From assembly GCA_030681645.1 (NCBI GenBank), contig JAUXRX010000049.1, positions 1-64,000 of the forward strand: a stretch of DNA of 64,000 bases, written 5' to 3'. Both the position numbers and the translations under genes were made by a program. The stretch is from Archangium sp. GTDB taxonomy: Bacteria > Myxococcota > Myxococcia > Myxococcales > Myxococcaceae. Below, piece after piece: positions 34,170 through 42,956 of the stretch (positions within the stretch are counted from its first letter, which is position 1; every line of letters begins with the position of its first letter). The notes beneath the pieces are model-generated. The model was not told where the DNA came from and did no database searches. It was given only the letters and a program-made list of their open reading frames with translations.

Positions 34170-35687
34170 ATGACCACCCTCCCCGTGAAGAAGGTCGTGG
34201 TGATGGAAGACCGCGCGCAGGTCGAGCGCCGCGGCACGGTGGCGCTGTCCGGCGTCACCAAGGTGGAGATCGAAGGGCTGCCGCTGGTGGCCGTCGATCG
34301 TTCGCTGAAGCTCGAGGTCAAGGGCGGAACGCTCATCGACGCGAAGTTCGAGCGGCGCTGGAGAGAGCAGCCGAAGGGCGGGCTCCCGGCCGACGCGAGC
34401 GCGCTGCGCACCCGGGTGAAGACGCTCGAGCAGCAGAAGCTGGCGCAGGGCGACGCGCTGGCGCGGCTCGACGCGCGGGCCGAGGTGTACGCGACGGCGC
34501 GGGCCGATCTGCTGCGGGCGATCTCTGAGCTGGCCGGCTTCGGCAAGAGTGAAGGCGCCGAGTGGAAGGCGCAGCTCGGCACGCTCTCGACGAAGGAGGC
34601 CGCGCTCGACGAAGAGCGGCGGCTGGCGCGGCAGGCGCTGGCGTTCACCGATCTGCGGCACCAGGAAGCGCGCGTCGCCCTCGGGGCGGCGGAAGAGCCG
34701 ACGCGCCGGGTGGACTGCGTGCTGGCGCTGACCATCGAAGGCACGGGCGAGGCGCAGGTGCGGGCGAGCTACCTGGTGCCCTGCGCGGTGTGGCGCCCCG
34801 CGTACCGGGCCACCCTCACGGGTGAGCAGGTGCAGGTCGAGGCAGAGGCGGTCGTGTGGCAGCGCACCGGCGAGGAATGGGACCAGGTCGAGCTGCTCTT
34901 CTCGACGGCGCGGCCGACGCTGGGCACCTCGCCTCCGACGCTCGTGGAGGATCGGCTGTACCTGCGCGCGAAGCAGGAGATCGAGAAGCGCGTGGTGGAC
35001 GTGTCGATCCGCGAGGAGGTCATTCAGACCGCGGGCGAGACCACGGGGACGCCCGAGATGCCGGGGCTCGACGACGGCGGCGAGACGCGGCTGCTCTCGG
35101 CAGCGGGGGCGACCACCATTCGCAGTGACGGTCAGCCGCACCGGGTGGCGTTGTTCTCGTTCGAAGCGAAGGCGGTGGTGGAGCGTGTGTGCCCGGCGGA
35201 GCTGTCGAGCCTGGTGTTCGTGATGGCGCGGTTCCCCAACAGCAGCGGGCAGGTGCTGTTGGCGGGCCCGGTGGATCTGATCCGCAACTCCGGGCTGGTC
35301 GGCCGGGCGCAGCTCAAGTTCGCGGCGCCGGGTGAGACGGTGAAGCTCTCGTTCGGCAACGAAGACGGGCTGCAGATCGTCCGCGACACCGAAGAGAAGG
35401 TCGAAGAGGCGCGGCTGACCGGGCGGCGCACCACCACGAAGAAGGTGCAGCTGCACGTGTCGAACACGAGGACCGAGTCGATGCGGCTGATCATCGAGGA
35501 GCGCGTGCCGGTGTCCGAGGTGAAGGAGGTCGAGATCCAGGTGCTCACGAAGGAGTGCGCCCCTGCCCCGGCGCCGCTGACGAAGGACGGCATCGCGAGG
35601 ATCGAGCTCGACCTGGCGGCGAACGCGACGAAGACAGCGAAGTTCTCGTGGGAGCTCAGCGCCGCCGCGAAGGTCGCAGGCGTCTGA
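34170..35687 (+). CDS. DUF4139 (MuiA-family) protein, paralogue of the preceding gene
   Basis: 505 residues from the ATG at 34170. It has the same order as its neighbour: DUF4140-like start ('VKKVVVMEDRAQVERRGTV'), coiled coil (about 80-180), then DUF4139 with 'SYLVPCAVWRPAYRATLTGE', 'RTGEEWDQVELLFSTARP' and 'TKKVQLHVSNTRTESMRL'. It lacks the low-complexity insert. The 2-base spacing implies co-expression and perhaps a heteromer. A family A repeat follows the stop. Confidence 0.88.
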   Translation: MTTLPVKKVVVMEDRAQVERRGTVALSGVTKVEIEGLPLVAVDRSLKLEVKGGTLIDAKFERRWREQPKGGLPADASALRTRVKTLEQQKLAQGDALARLDARAEVYATARADLLRAISELAGFGKSEGAEWKAQLGTLSTKEAALDEERRLARQALAFTDLRHQEARVALGAAEEPTRRVDCVLALTIEGTGEAQVRASYLVPCAVWRPAYRATLTGEQVQVEAEAVVWQRTGEEWDQVELLFSTARPTLGTSPPTLVEDRLYLRAKQEIEKRVVDVSIREEVIQTAGETTGTPEMPGLDDGGETRLLSAAGATTIRSDGQPHRVALFSFEAKAVVERVCPAELSSLVFVMARFPNSSGQVLLAGPVDLIRNSGLVGRAQLKFAAPGETVKLSFGNEDGLQIVRDTEEKVEEARLTGRRTTTKKVQLHVSNTRTESMRLIIEERVPVSEVKEVEIQVLTKECAPAPAPLTKDGIARIELDLAANATKTAKFSWELSAAAKVAGV

Positions 35688-35693
35688 AGTGTT

Positions 35694-35729
35694 TCCCTCT
35701 CCCCGAGGGGGAGAGGCTCAGGGAGAGGG
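35694..35729 (+). repeat. Stop-proximal palindromic repeat (family A variant)
   Basis: TCCCTCTCCCC-GAG-GGGGAGAGG is followed by GGGAGAGGG, with a shorter loop than the other copies. It starts 6 bases after the DUF4139 stop and lies in a convergent intergenic gap. Confidence 0.75.
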
Positions 35730-35743
35730 CAAGCCAACCCGTC

Positions 35744-36007
35744 TCACGACGGAGCGGGCCGCCCGAAGACGCGAGTCCCGACGGGCACCTCGTCTTTTGC
35801 GAGGTCGACCGCGATGGGAACGGTGGGGCTCTTCGACGGGAGGGTGGGGAGCGGCCGCACCATCGCGGTCATGTGTGTTCCGCGAGGACTGACCAGGAAC
35901 AGCGGCGTGCCCGCGACGAGGGGCCGATCGAGCGGCATGCCCGGCGCGAGCACCAGCCCCACCCCGTCCAGCCAGAAGGTGTGTTCGACGACGAAGAGCA
36001 GCTCCAC
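35744..36007 (-). CDS. Small beta-rich protein downstream of folD
   Basis: 87 residues from a GTG at 36007 whose first base overlaps the folD TAG. It starts 'VELLFVVEHTFWLDGVGLVLAPG' (in part), then 'TPLFLVSPRGTHMTAMV' and ends 'GTRVFGRPAPS'. The strand pattern resembles the beta-barrel domain 2 of translation GTPases (the region controlling 'EDTF...GRGTVV.G'), but that is only a fold-level impression. There are no catalytic motifs. It is likely co-translated with folD. Confidence 0.65.
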   Translation of the reverse strand: MELLFVVEHTFWLDGVGLVLAPGMPLDRPLVAGTPLFLVSPRGTHMTAMVRPLPTLPSKSPTVPIAVDLAKDEVPVGTRVFGRPAPS

Positions 36008-36861
36008 TACCGGCCCAGCCGCGCCTTCGCGGCGAGCAGCGTGTTGCTCATGAGCATGGCGATGGTCATCGGCCCCACCCCACCAGGCACCGGGGTGATC
36101 CACGCGGCGCGTTCCTTCGCGGTCTCGAACTCGACGTCGCCCGAGAGCTTCCCGTCGGCGCCGCGGTTCATGCCCACGTCGATCACGATCGCGCCCGGCT
36201 TGATCCACTCGCCCTTGACCAGCTTCGACACGCCGACCGCGGCGATCACCACGTCAGCGCGCCGCACCTCGGCGGCGACGTCGCTCTTCGAGTGACAGAT
36301 GGTCACCGTGGCGCTGGCGTTGAGCAGCAGCATCGCCATCGGGCGGCCCACGATGTTGCTGCGGCCGATCACGCAGCAGTTCTTCCCTGCGACGTTGAAG
36401 CCGATCTCCTCGAGCATGCGCATCACCCCGAACGGGGTGCAGGCCACCAGCGTGGGCCGGCCCTGGAAGAGGTGCCCGGCGTTCACCGCGTGGAAGCCGT
36501 CGACGTCCTTGGCGGGGTCGATGGTCTCGAGCACCAGGGTCGAGTCGATGTGCTTCGGCAGCGGCAGCTGCACCAGGATCCCGTCCACCGTGTCGTCGGC
36601 GTTGAGCTTCGCCACCAGGGCCAGCAGCTCGGCCTGGGTGACCGTGTCGGACAGGTGGTGGTGCGACGAGGCGAAGCCCAGCTCGATGGCCGTCTTCTCC
36701 TTCGAGGTGACGTAGACCTTCGAGGCGGGGTCCTCGCCGACGCGCACCACGGCGATGCCCGGCGCGCGGCCGTACTTCGCGTGGAGCGCAGCGGCCTCCA
36801 CCTTGAGACCCGCCTTCACCTTCGCGGACAGCGCCTTGCCATCGATGATCTGAGCCGTCAT
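36007..36861 (-). CDS. folD: Methylenetetrahydrofolate dehydrogenase / cyclohydrolase
   Basis: 284 residues from the ATG at 36861. 'ASKVYVTSKEKTAIELG' carries the catalytic Tyr and Lys. 'GILVQLPLPKHID', 'KDVDGFHAVNAG', 'CTPFGVMRMLEE', 'GRSNIVGRPMAMLL' (NADP site) and 'PVPGGVGPMTIAML' complete the family set. It interconverts 5,10-methylene- and 10-formyl-tetrahydrofolate. It is divergent from the DjlA-like gene with only 28 bases between the start codons. Confidence 0.97.
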   Translation of the reverse strand: MTAQIIDGKALSAKVKAGLKVEAAALHAKYGRAPGIAVVRVGEDPASKVYVTSKEKTAIELGFASSHHHLSDTVTQAELLALVAKLNADDTVDGILVQLPLPKHIDSTLVLETIDPAKDVDGFHAVNAGHLFQGRPTLVACTPFGVMRMLEEIGFNVAGKNCCVIGRSNIVGRPMAMLLLNASATVTICHSKSDVAAEVRRADVVIAAVGVSKLVKGEWIKPGAIVIDVGMNRGADGKLSGDVEFETAKERAAWITPVPGGVGPMTIAMLMSNTLLAAKARLGR

Positions 36862-36889
36862 GAGCCGGGCATGTAACACTCGGCCTCGC

Positions 36890-37714
36890 ATGTTGGGAAA
36901 GCTCCTCGGCGCGATGATCGGCGCCTCGTTGGGAATGGTGCTCGCGTGGTCACCTCCCCTCGCGGCGATCCTGGGGGCAGTAGGTGCGCTCATCGGACAC
37001 TTCGTCGTTGATCGTGAGCCGATGGCGCCGAAGGCGTTCGCGCCGCCGTCGAAGGAAGAGCTGCTCGGCCGCGCGGCGCCGAAGAAGCGCGAGCCGCGAA
37101 AGGCCGCCCCGCCTGCGAAGGTGAAACCGAAGCCGAAGAAGATCAGCGCCGACGACCTGCTCCTGGTCGACTCGCTCTGCCCCCTGTTCGTCGAGGTAGC
37201 GCGCGCCGACGCGCCCCCGGTGCAGATGGAGATCAGGGTGATCCGCGAGTTCTTCGAGCAGCGGCTGCAGTTCAACGAGATCGCGATGGAGGCGGTGCGC
37301 GACGCGCTCAAGGACGCGATCGCCGCGCCCGAGCAGGACATCGAGTTCCTCACCACCCGCGCGCGCACGGCGGTGAAGCCGTCGATCCGCGTCGAGGTGG
37401 TGCGCAGCCTCTACGACCTCGGCCTCGTCGACGGGCAACTGCAGCGCAGCGAGCAGGACATGCTCAAGCGCATCGTCGGGCAGTTCAACCTGAGCGACGA
37501 GCAACTGCAGCAGATCACCGCGGAGTACTTCGGCAAGGGTGACAAGGAATACGAGCTGCTGGGCATCACGAAGGAGGCGACCGACGACGAGGTGAAGTCG
37601 GCCTTCCGCAAGCTGGCGGCCGAACATCACCCCGATCGGGCGAAGGACGACGGGAAGAGGTTCCGCGAGGTGAAGGACGCCTACGAGGCGCTGAAGAAGC
37701 TGCGCGGATTCTGA
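36890..37714 (+). CDS. DjlA-like membrane-anchored TerB-DnaJ co-chaperone
   Basis: 274 residues from the ATG at 36890. The N-terminal hydrophobic segment contains glycines ('LLGAMIGASLGMVLAWSPPLAAILGAVGALIGHFVV', in part) and recalls the Gly-rich membrane span of DjlA. A basic Pro/Lys linker, an acidic helical TerB domain (about 90-205) and a C-terminal J domain ('YELLGITKEATDDEVKSAFRKLAAEHHPDRA', HPD present) follow. It would stimulate DnaK at the inner membrane. TAACAC lies 10 bases before the start. Confidence 0.88.
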   Translation: MLGKLLGAMIGASLGMVLAWSPPLAAILGAVGALIGHFVVDREPMAPKAFAPPSKEELLGRAAPKKREPRKAAPPAKVKPKPKKISADDLLLVDSLCPLFVEVARADAPPVQMEIRVIREFFEQRLQFNEIAMEAVRDALKDAIAAPEQDIEFLTTRARTAVKPSIRVEVVRSLYDLGLVDGQLQRSEQDMLKRIVGQFNLSDEQLQQITAEYFGKGDKEYELLGITKEATDDEVKSAFRKLAAEHHPDRAKDDGKRFREVKDAYEALKKLRGF

Positions 37715-37719
37715 GCAGC

Positions 37720-38079
37720 TCAGGGGCTCTTGAGGTCGCTTCTCAGCGCGTCCGTCGACTGGCGAAGAAGCGCGACGATCTGCTCTCCAAAGAGGGTGAG
37801 GACCACGACCGAACCAACGTTGAGGACGAGCCAGAGATACCCGACGCACAGTCCCAGCACCGCAGAAGCCCTGCGGGAAGGCCGCGACAGGGAGTTGGCG
37901 AGGTGGCCAGCGACGACCCCTGCGATCGCCATCGCGGCCGCGAGCAGTCCGACGGGGATCACCACACGAACGTCGGTCCCTGCGAACGTGAGCATGAGAG
38001 GCGGCAAGAGCCAGGCGCCCAGAGCGAGCACCAGACTCATCGAGCCCGTTCTCGCGGAATTCAGCTGATCGTCTGACAC
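37720..38079 (-). CDS. Small multi-pass membrane protein
   Basis: 119 residues with three hydrophobic segments: 'MSLVLALGAWLLPPLMLTFA', 'VVIPVGLLAAAMAIAGVVAG' and 'ASAVLGLCVGYLWLVLNVGSVVVLTLF' (in part). The layout resembles DUF4190-type proteins. It is convergent with the DjlA-like gene and 1 base downstream of the aminotransferase. Base composition is slightly less GC-rich than its neighbours. Function unknown. Confidence 0.7.
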   Translation of the reverse strand: MSDDQLNSARTGSMSLVLALGAWLLPPLMLTFAGTDVRVVIPVGLLAAAMAIAGVVAGHLANSLSRPSRRASAVLGLCVGYLWLVLNVGSVVVLTLFGEQIVALLRQSTDALRSDLKSP

Positions 38080-38080
38080 G

Positions 38081-39283
38081 TCAGCTCAGCTTCGAGACGA
38101 AGTCCGCCAGCCGCGCGAGGCCCTTCTCGATGTTCGCGTCGCTGGTGGCGAACGAGAGGCGCAGGAACCCCTCGGCGCCGAACGGCTCGCCCGGCACCGC
38201 GGCCACCAGGAAATCGTCGAGCAGGATCTCGGACAGCTTCATCGAGCCCGAGATACCCACGCCCTTGTACGACTTGCCGATGAGCTCGCTCAGATCGGGG
38301 AAGCAGTAGAACGCCCCGTCAGGCAGCCGGCACTTCACGCCGGGGATCTTGTTGAGCCCGTCGGTCATGAGGTGGCGCCGCCGCGCGAACGCCTTCACCA
38401 TCTCGTCGATCGGCGCTGTCGGCCCCTTGAGAGCGGCAACCGCGCCCTTCTGGATCACCGACGTCGCGTTCGAGGTCGACTGGTCCTGGACCATCTGCAT
38501 TCCCGCGATGAGATCCTTCGGGCCGGCCGCGTAGCCGAGCCGCAGGCCCGTCATGGAGAACGCCTTGGAAAAGCCGTTGATCACCAGCGTACGCGGCGCG
38601 AGATCAGGCGCCACGTTGGCGATGTTGAAGAACGGGCCGTCGAGGTAGAGCAGCCGCTCGTAGATGTCGTCGGTGATGATCAGGCAGTCGTGATCGCGCA
38701 GCACGTCGGCCAGCGCCTCGAGGGCCTTGCGCGAGATCACCGCGCCCGTGGGGTTGCTCGGTGAGTTGAAGATCACCGCGCGCGTGCGCGGCGAGAGCAC
38801 CTTCTTGAGTTCCTTCGGGTCGGGCGTCCAGTTGTCGGCGGACTGCGTCTCGACGAACTTCGGCTCACCGTCCGCGAGCCGCACCATGTCGGGGTAGCTG
38901 ACCCAGTACGGCGAGAAGATCACCACCTCGTCGCCGGGAGAGAGCAGCGCCTGGAAGCAGTTGTAGATGGCCTGCTTGCCGCCCACCGTCACCACGATCT
39001 GCTCGGGCGTGAAGGACAGCTTGTTCTCGCGCTCGAGCTTCTCGACGATGCCCGTCTTGAGCTCGGGGATGCCGCCGGTCGCGGTGTACTTGGTGAAGCC
39101 TGAATCGAGCGCCGCCTTGATCGCGTCCTTGATGTGCGCGGGCGTATCGAAGTCAGGCTCGCCGGCGGCGAAGCTCAGGACGTCGGCGCCCTTCGCGGCG
39201 AGCGCGCGGGCCTTGGCGTTGAGAGACAGCGTGGGGGACGGCTTGACGGACTTCAGGCGCTTGGCGAGCTGCATGGGACTCAC
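38081..39283 (-). CDS. Class I aspartate aminotransferase
   Basis: 400 residues from a GTG at 39283 that overlaps the coaD stop (GTGA). An ATG at 39274 is an alternative start. Class I PLP fold: 'LSFAAGEPDFDTPAHI', 'YTATGGIPELK', 'NSPSNPTGAVIS', 'DDIYERLLY' and the lysine motif 'INGFSKAFSMTGLRLGYAAG'. This is the bacterial Ib aspartate/prephenate aminotransferase subgroup. It transfers the amino group between aspartate and 2-oxoglutarate. Confidence 0.93.
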   Translation of the reverse strand: MSPMQLAKRLKSVKPSPTLSLNAKARALAAKGADVLSFAAGEPDFDTPAHIKDAIKAALDSGFTKYTATGGIPELKTGIVEKLERENKLSFTPEQIVVTVGGKQAIYNCFQALLSPGDEVVIFSPYWVSYPDMVRLADGEPKFVETQSADNWTPDPKELKKVLSPRTRAVIFNSPSNPTGAVISRKALEALADVLRDHDCLIITDDIYERLLYLDGPFFNIANVAPDLAPRTLVINGFSKAFSMTGLRLGYAAGPKDLIAGMQMVQDQSTSNATSVIQKGAVAALKGPTAPIDEMVKAFARRRHLMTDGLNKIPGVKCRLPDGAFYCFPDLSELIGKSYKGVGISGSMKLSEILLDDFLVAAVPGEPFGAEGFLRLSFATSDANIEKGLARLADFVSKLS

Positions 39284-39783
39284 TTTTTGACGGCGTACTT
39301 CGCCTTGAGCTTCTCGAGCACGTTCGGAGGCACCGTGCCTTCGACGTTGCCACCGAACGAGGCGACCTCACGGACCAGGTTCGACGAGATGTAGAAATAG
39401 TCTTCGCCGGTCATCATGAAGACCGTCTCGAGCTCGGGGCTCAGGCGCCGGTTCATGTTGGCGAGCTGGAACTCGAACTCGAAGTCGCTCACGGCGCGCA
39501 GGCCGCGGAGCACCACGTTGATCTGGCGCTTCTTCGCGAAGTCGACCAGCAGCCCCTGGAAGTCGTCGATCTGCACCCGGGGATCGTTGCCGACCGCCTC
39601 GCGGATCATCTCCTTGCGCTCTTCGATCGAGAACAGCGGGGCCTTCTTGGGGTTGACCGCGATGGCGACGATCAGCGAGTCGAACATCTTGAGGCCACGC
39701 TGAATCAGCGAGAGGTGCCCGTTCGTCAGGGGATCGAACGAGCCCGGATAAATGGCTGAGCGCACGGGGGCAGAGTCCGTCAT
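39280..39783 (-). CDS. coaD: Phosphopantetheine adenylyltransferase
   Basis: 167 residues. 'AIYPGSFDPLTNGHLSLI' (nucleotidyltransferase T/HxGH region), 'LRGLRAVSDFEFEFQLANMN' and 'YFYISSNLVREVASFGG' are diagnostic. It makes dephospho-CoA in CoA synthesis. It has 4-base overlaps both with rsmD upstream (ATGA) and with the aminotransferase downstream (GTGA). Confidence 0.97.
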   Translation of the reverse strand: MTDSAPVRSAIYPGSFDPLTNGHLSLIQRGLKMFDSLIVAIAVNPKKAPLFSIEERKEMIREAVGNDPRVQIDDFQGLLVDFAKKRQINVVLRGLRAVSDFEFEFQLANMNRRLSPELETVFMMTGEDYFYISSNLVREVASFGGNVEGTVPPNVLEKLKAKYAVKK

Positions 39784-40346
39784 GCGGTCTGGATCGTCAA
39801 CCGGAAGATGGTGACGATGGCGGTGCCGAAATCGCGCTCGTCAATGCGCACGAAGTCGCCCACGCGCTCGGGCAACGTCTCCTCGCGCCCGTGCTCGATC
39901 ACCGCCACCCCGCCCTCGCTCACCACCTTCGCTTCAGCCAGCGCCTCGAGCACCGGCACGCCCGCGGTCAGCGCGTAGGGCGGATCGCTGAAGACGAGCT
40001 CGAACACCCGCCCCTTCTTCCCCAGCGCCGCGATGGCCGCGATCGCCGTCGCCGGCACGATCTCGACCCGGTCGGTGAACTTGAGCGTGTCCGTGTTGAG
40101 CCGGCACAGCGCGAGCGCTTCCTTGTCGCGATCGACCAGCACGGCCTTGATCGCCCCTCGCGACACCGCCTCGAGCCCCAGCGCGCCCGTGCCCGCGAAG
40201 AGGTCGAGCACCGTCAGCCCGTCACACCGCTGCCCGAGCACGTTGAAGATGGTCTCGCGCACGCGATCCGCCGTCGGGCGAATCACGTCGTCCGATTTCG
40301 GTGCGGCGAGCACCCTGCCTTTTGCTGATCCCGCGACGATTCGCAT
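39780..40346 (-). CDS. rsmD: 16S rRNA m2G966 methyltransferase
   Basis: 188 residues from the ATG at 40346 ('MRIVAGSAKGR'). 'IRPTADRVRETIFNVLG', the SAM site 'VLDLFAGTGALGLEAVSRG' and catalytic 'FSDPPY' identify it. The rsmD-coaD pairing is common in bacteria. It is divergent from the sigma-54 activator gene. Confidence 0.96.
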   Translation of the reverse strand: MRIVAGSAKGRVLAAPKSDDVIRPTADRVRETIFNVLGQRCDGLTVLDLFAGTGALGLEAVSRGAIKAVLVDRDKEALALCRLNTDTLKFTDRVEIVPATAIAAIAALGKKGRVFELVFSDPPYALTAGVPVLEALAEAKVVSEGGVAVIEHGREETLPERVGDFVRIDERDFGTAIVTIFRLTIQTA

Positions 40347-40425
40347 GCGACTTCTCCCGCCTTTCGCACACGTCACCGCACCGTTCCATTCATCAAATCG
40401 TCGCGTTTCGGGACGGTGGCCGACT

Positions 40426-40431
40426 TAGAGT
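40426..40431 (+). promoter_or_regulatory. Candidate -10 element upstream of the PocR-type activator gene
   Basis: TAGAGT lies 24 bases before the ATG, with a good ribosome-binding site (GGAGAGG) between. No clear -24/-12 (GG/GC) sigma-54 promoter is visible in the 109-base divergent gap. Confidence 0.3.
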
Positions 40432-40455
40432 GTCCGCCTTCGCGACGGAGAGGGC

Positions 40456-42069
40456 ATGGATTACGAGCGCTACCAGAACCTGCACACCATCGTGATGCTG
40501 CGGGACATCTTGCGGAAGTGGTGGCGGGCGGAGCTCTGCTTCGCCGACAAGACCGGCACGGTGATCGAGTGGGCCAAGGGGCAGATCACCCCCCCGCCCA
40601 ACGACTTCTGCCGCCTCTCGCTCTTCTCGAAGGAAGGCTTCCGCCGCTGCACCGCCTCGGTGCGGGTGCTGCACGAGAAGTTCAAGAGCTCGCGCAAGCT
40701 GCGCCGCAGCCAGTTCCACGACTGCCACCTCGGCTTCGCCATCGTGGGCGCGCCGCTCTACGTCGAGAACGAGTACGAGGGCATGATCTTCGTCGAGGGC
40801 TTCGCCCGCCAGGAAGTGAGCCCGCGCGAGGCCGAGCAGCTCAAGGCGAAGATCACCGAGCTCAACCCCGGCACCACCGATCTCGAGCGCGCGCTCGAGC
40901 GCATCCCCCAGATGGACGACCGCGAGACCGAGAAGATCTGCGACCTGCTCGAGTTCGGCGCCAACGAGATCGCCAACTACGAGTCTGAGCTCGCGCGGCG
41001 CGACGAGACCATCCAGACGCTCTCGACCGAGCTGTCCGAGCGCTACAAGTTCGAGAACATCATCGGCAAGAGCAGCAGCATGATCGAGGTGTTCAGGATC
41101 CTCGAGAAGGTCTGCAACTCCGACTCGACGGTGCTGGTGAACGGCGAGTCAGGCACCGGCAAGGAACTGGTGGCTCGCGCCATCCACTACAACGGCCCGC
41201 GCAAGGACAAGCCGTTCGTGGTGCAGAACTGCTCGGCCTTCAACGACAACCTCCTCGAGAGCGCGCTCTTCGGCCACACCAAGGGCTCGTTCACCGGCGC
41301 CCTGCGCGACAAGAAGGGGCTCTTCGAGGTCGCCGACGGCGGGACGTTCTTCCTCGACGAGGTCGGCGACATGTCGCCCGCGCTGCAGGTGAAGCTCTTG
41401 CGCGTGCTGCAGGAAGGCACCCTCACCCCGGTCGGCGGCACCGCCCAGCGCCAGGTCGACGTGCGCCTCATCGCCGCGACGCACAAGGACCTCGGCGTGA
41501 TGGTGAAGAAGGGCGAGTTCCGCGAAGACCTGTATTACCGGATCAACGTGATCCGCATTCAGGTGCCACCGCTGCGCGACCGCAAGGACGACCTGCCCGT
41601 GCTGATCGACCACTTCATGCGCAAGCACAAGAAGGACGGGCAGCGGGCGCGCGCGCTCGCCAACGACGCGCTGGCGATCATGCAGCAGTACCACTGGCCC
41701 GGAAACATCCGCGAGCTCGAGAACGAGATCGAGCGGCTGCTGGTGCTGGGCAACGAGTTCGAGATCCTCCCCGCCGACCTGCTCTCGAGCCGCATCAAGG
41801 ACGCGGTGTCGGGCGCGTCGGGCAACAACTTCATCGGCGCCTCGCGCATCGCGCAGCTGCCCGCGGGCAAGTTGAACGACGCGGTGGAACAGCTCGAGCG
41901 CGAGATGCTCGGCCAGGGCCTCACCCGCACCAAGGGCAACAAGAGCCGGCTGGCGCGGGAGCTCGGCATCAGCCGGTCCAACCTCATCCTCAAGATCCAG
42001 AAGTACCAGCTCGAGCGGCCGGGCACCGGCAGCGCCGAGAGCGAGGAAGATCCGGAAGTGTCCGCGTGA
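40456..42069 (+). CDS. Sigma-54-dependent activator with N-terminal PocR-type sensor
   Basis: 537 residues. The N-terminal PocR-like ligand domain (about 10-175) carries 'NDFCRLSLFSKEGFRRC' and 'FHDCHLGF', whose cysteines (about 52, 65, 90) look like a metal site. A coiled linker leads to a complete AAA+ domain: Walker A GESGTGKE (230-237), loop GSFTGA (277-282, Ser for the usual Ala) and Walker B 'GTFFLDEVGDM'. The Fis-type HTH is C-terminal ('NKSRLARELGISRSNLILKIQKY' in part). It should activate sigma-54 promoters on a small-molecule or redox cue. It is coupled to the hydrolase gene by GTGA. Confidence 0.93.
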   Translation: MDYERYQNLHTIVMLRDILRKWWRAELCFADKTGTVIEWAKGQITPPPNDFCRLSLFSKEGFRRCTASVRVLHEKFKSSRKLRRSQFHDCHLGFAIVGAPLYVENEYEGMIFVEGFARQEVSPREAEQLKAKITELNPGTTDLERALERIPQMDDRETEKICDLLEFGANEIANYESELARRDETIQTLSTELSERYKFENIIGKSSSMIEVFRILEKVCNSDSTVLVNGESGTGKELVARAIHYNGPRKDKPFVVQNCSAFNDNLLESALFGHTKGSFTGALRDKKGLFEVADGGTFFLDEVGDMSPALQVKLLRVLQEGTLTPVGGTAQRQVDVRLIAATHKDLGVMVKKGEFREDLYYRINVIRIQVPPLRDRKDDLPVLIDHFMRKHKKDGQRARALANDALAIMQQYHWPGNIRELENEIERLLVLGNEFEILPADLLSSRIKDAVSGASGNNFIGASRIAQLPAGKLNDAVEQLEREMLGQGLTRTKGNKSRLARELGISRSNLILKIQKYQLERPGTGSAESEEDPEVSA

Positions 42070-42956
42070 GCTCGACGTACTTTCATCAAGGCCTGTTCGA
42101 GACCGAAGACGGGGCGCCGCTGTGGTTCGAGTCGAGGGGTGAACCGGGCGCCGTGCCGGTGGTGCTCAACGACGGCCTGGGCTGTGACGGCTTCATCTGG
42201 CGCTACCTCTGGGAACCGCTCACCGCCAAGCGCCGGGTGATGCACTGGAACTACCGCGGGCACGGCCGCTCGGGGGTGGCCCCCGACGATTCGCGCATCG
42301 GCATGGAATACATCACCGACGATCTCGCGCGCTTGATGGACGCGCAGAAGCTCGAGTCGGCGGTGATGTTCGGGCACTCGATGGGCGTGCAGGTCTGCCT
42401 CGAGTTCCACCGCCGCCACCGCTCCCGGGTGAAGGGCCTGGTGCTGATCTGCGGCTCGTACGGCACGCCGCTCGACACCTGGCACGATCACACCCTGCTG
42501 CGCGTGGCGTTCCCCTGGCTGCTCAAGGCGGTCGAGGGCTCACCCCACCTGGCCAAGCGCATCATGGGGCGCGTGCTCAACACCCAGCTCGCCGTGGAGT
42601 TCGGCATTCGCACCGAGCTCAACCCCGCGCTGATCAAGCCCAACGACTTCGCCCCCTACATGGAGCACCTGGCGAAGATGAACCCGCTCTACTTCGTGCG
42701 CACCCTCGACTCGCTCAAGGACCACTCGGCGTGGGATCACCTGCCCTACGTCGACGTGCCCACGCTCGTGGTGGGCGGCGAGGGCGATCGTTTCACCCCG
42801 ATCTGGCTCAGCCAGCGCATGGCCGAGTTCATTCCCCGCTCGGAATACGTCTACGTGCCCGGCGGCAGCCACACCGCGCCGCTCGAGCGTCCGGGCCTGG
42901 TGAACTCGGCCATCGATCGCTTCCTGCGCGAGCGGGTGTCGGTCAACTCGCCTTGA
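42066..42956 (+). CDS. Alpha/beta hydrolase
   Basis: 296 residues with a GTG start overlapping the activator stop. 'LNDGLGCDGFIWRYL' forms the oxyanion region, 'NYRGHGRSG' follows, and the nucleophile elbow is GHSMG. The acid lies in 'GGEGDRFTP' and the catalytic His in 'PGGSHTAPLERP'. The fold is typical of esterases and C-C or ester hydrolases; the substrate is unknown. Its 3' end overlaps by 14 bases the 3' end of the convergent Cys-cluster gene. Confidence 0.9.
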   Translation: MSSTYFHQGLFETEDGAPLWFESRGEPGAVPVVLNDGLGCDGFIWRYLWEPLTAKRRVMHWNYRGHGRSGVAPDDSRIGMEYITDDLARLMDAQKLESAVMFGHSMGVQVCLEFHRRHRSRVKGLVLICGSYGTPLDTWHDHTLLRVAFPWLLKAVEGSPHLAKRIMGRVLNTQLAVEFGIRTELNPALIKPNDFAPYMEHLAKMNPLYFVRTLDSLKDHSAWDHLPYVDVPTLVVGGEGDRFTPIWLSQRMAEFIPRSEYVYVPGGSHTAPLERPGLVNSAIDRFLRERVSVNSP

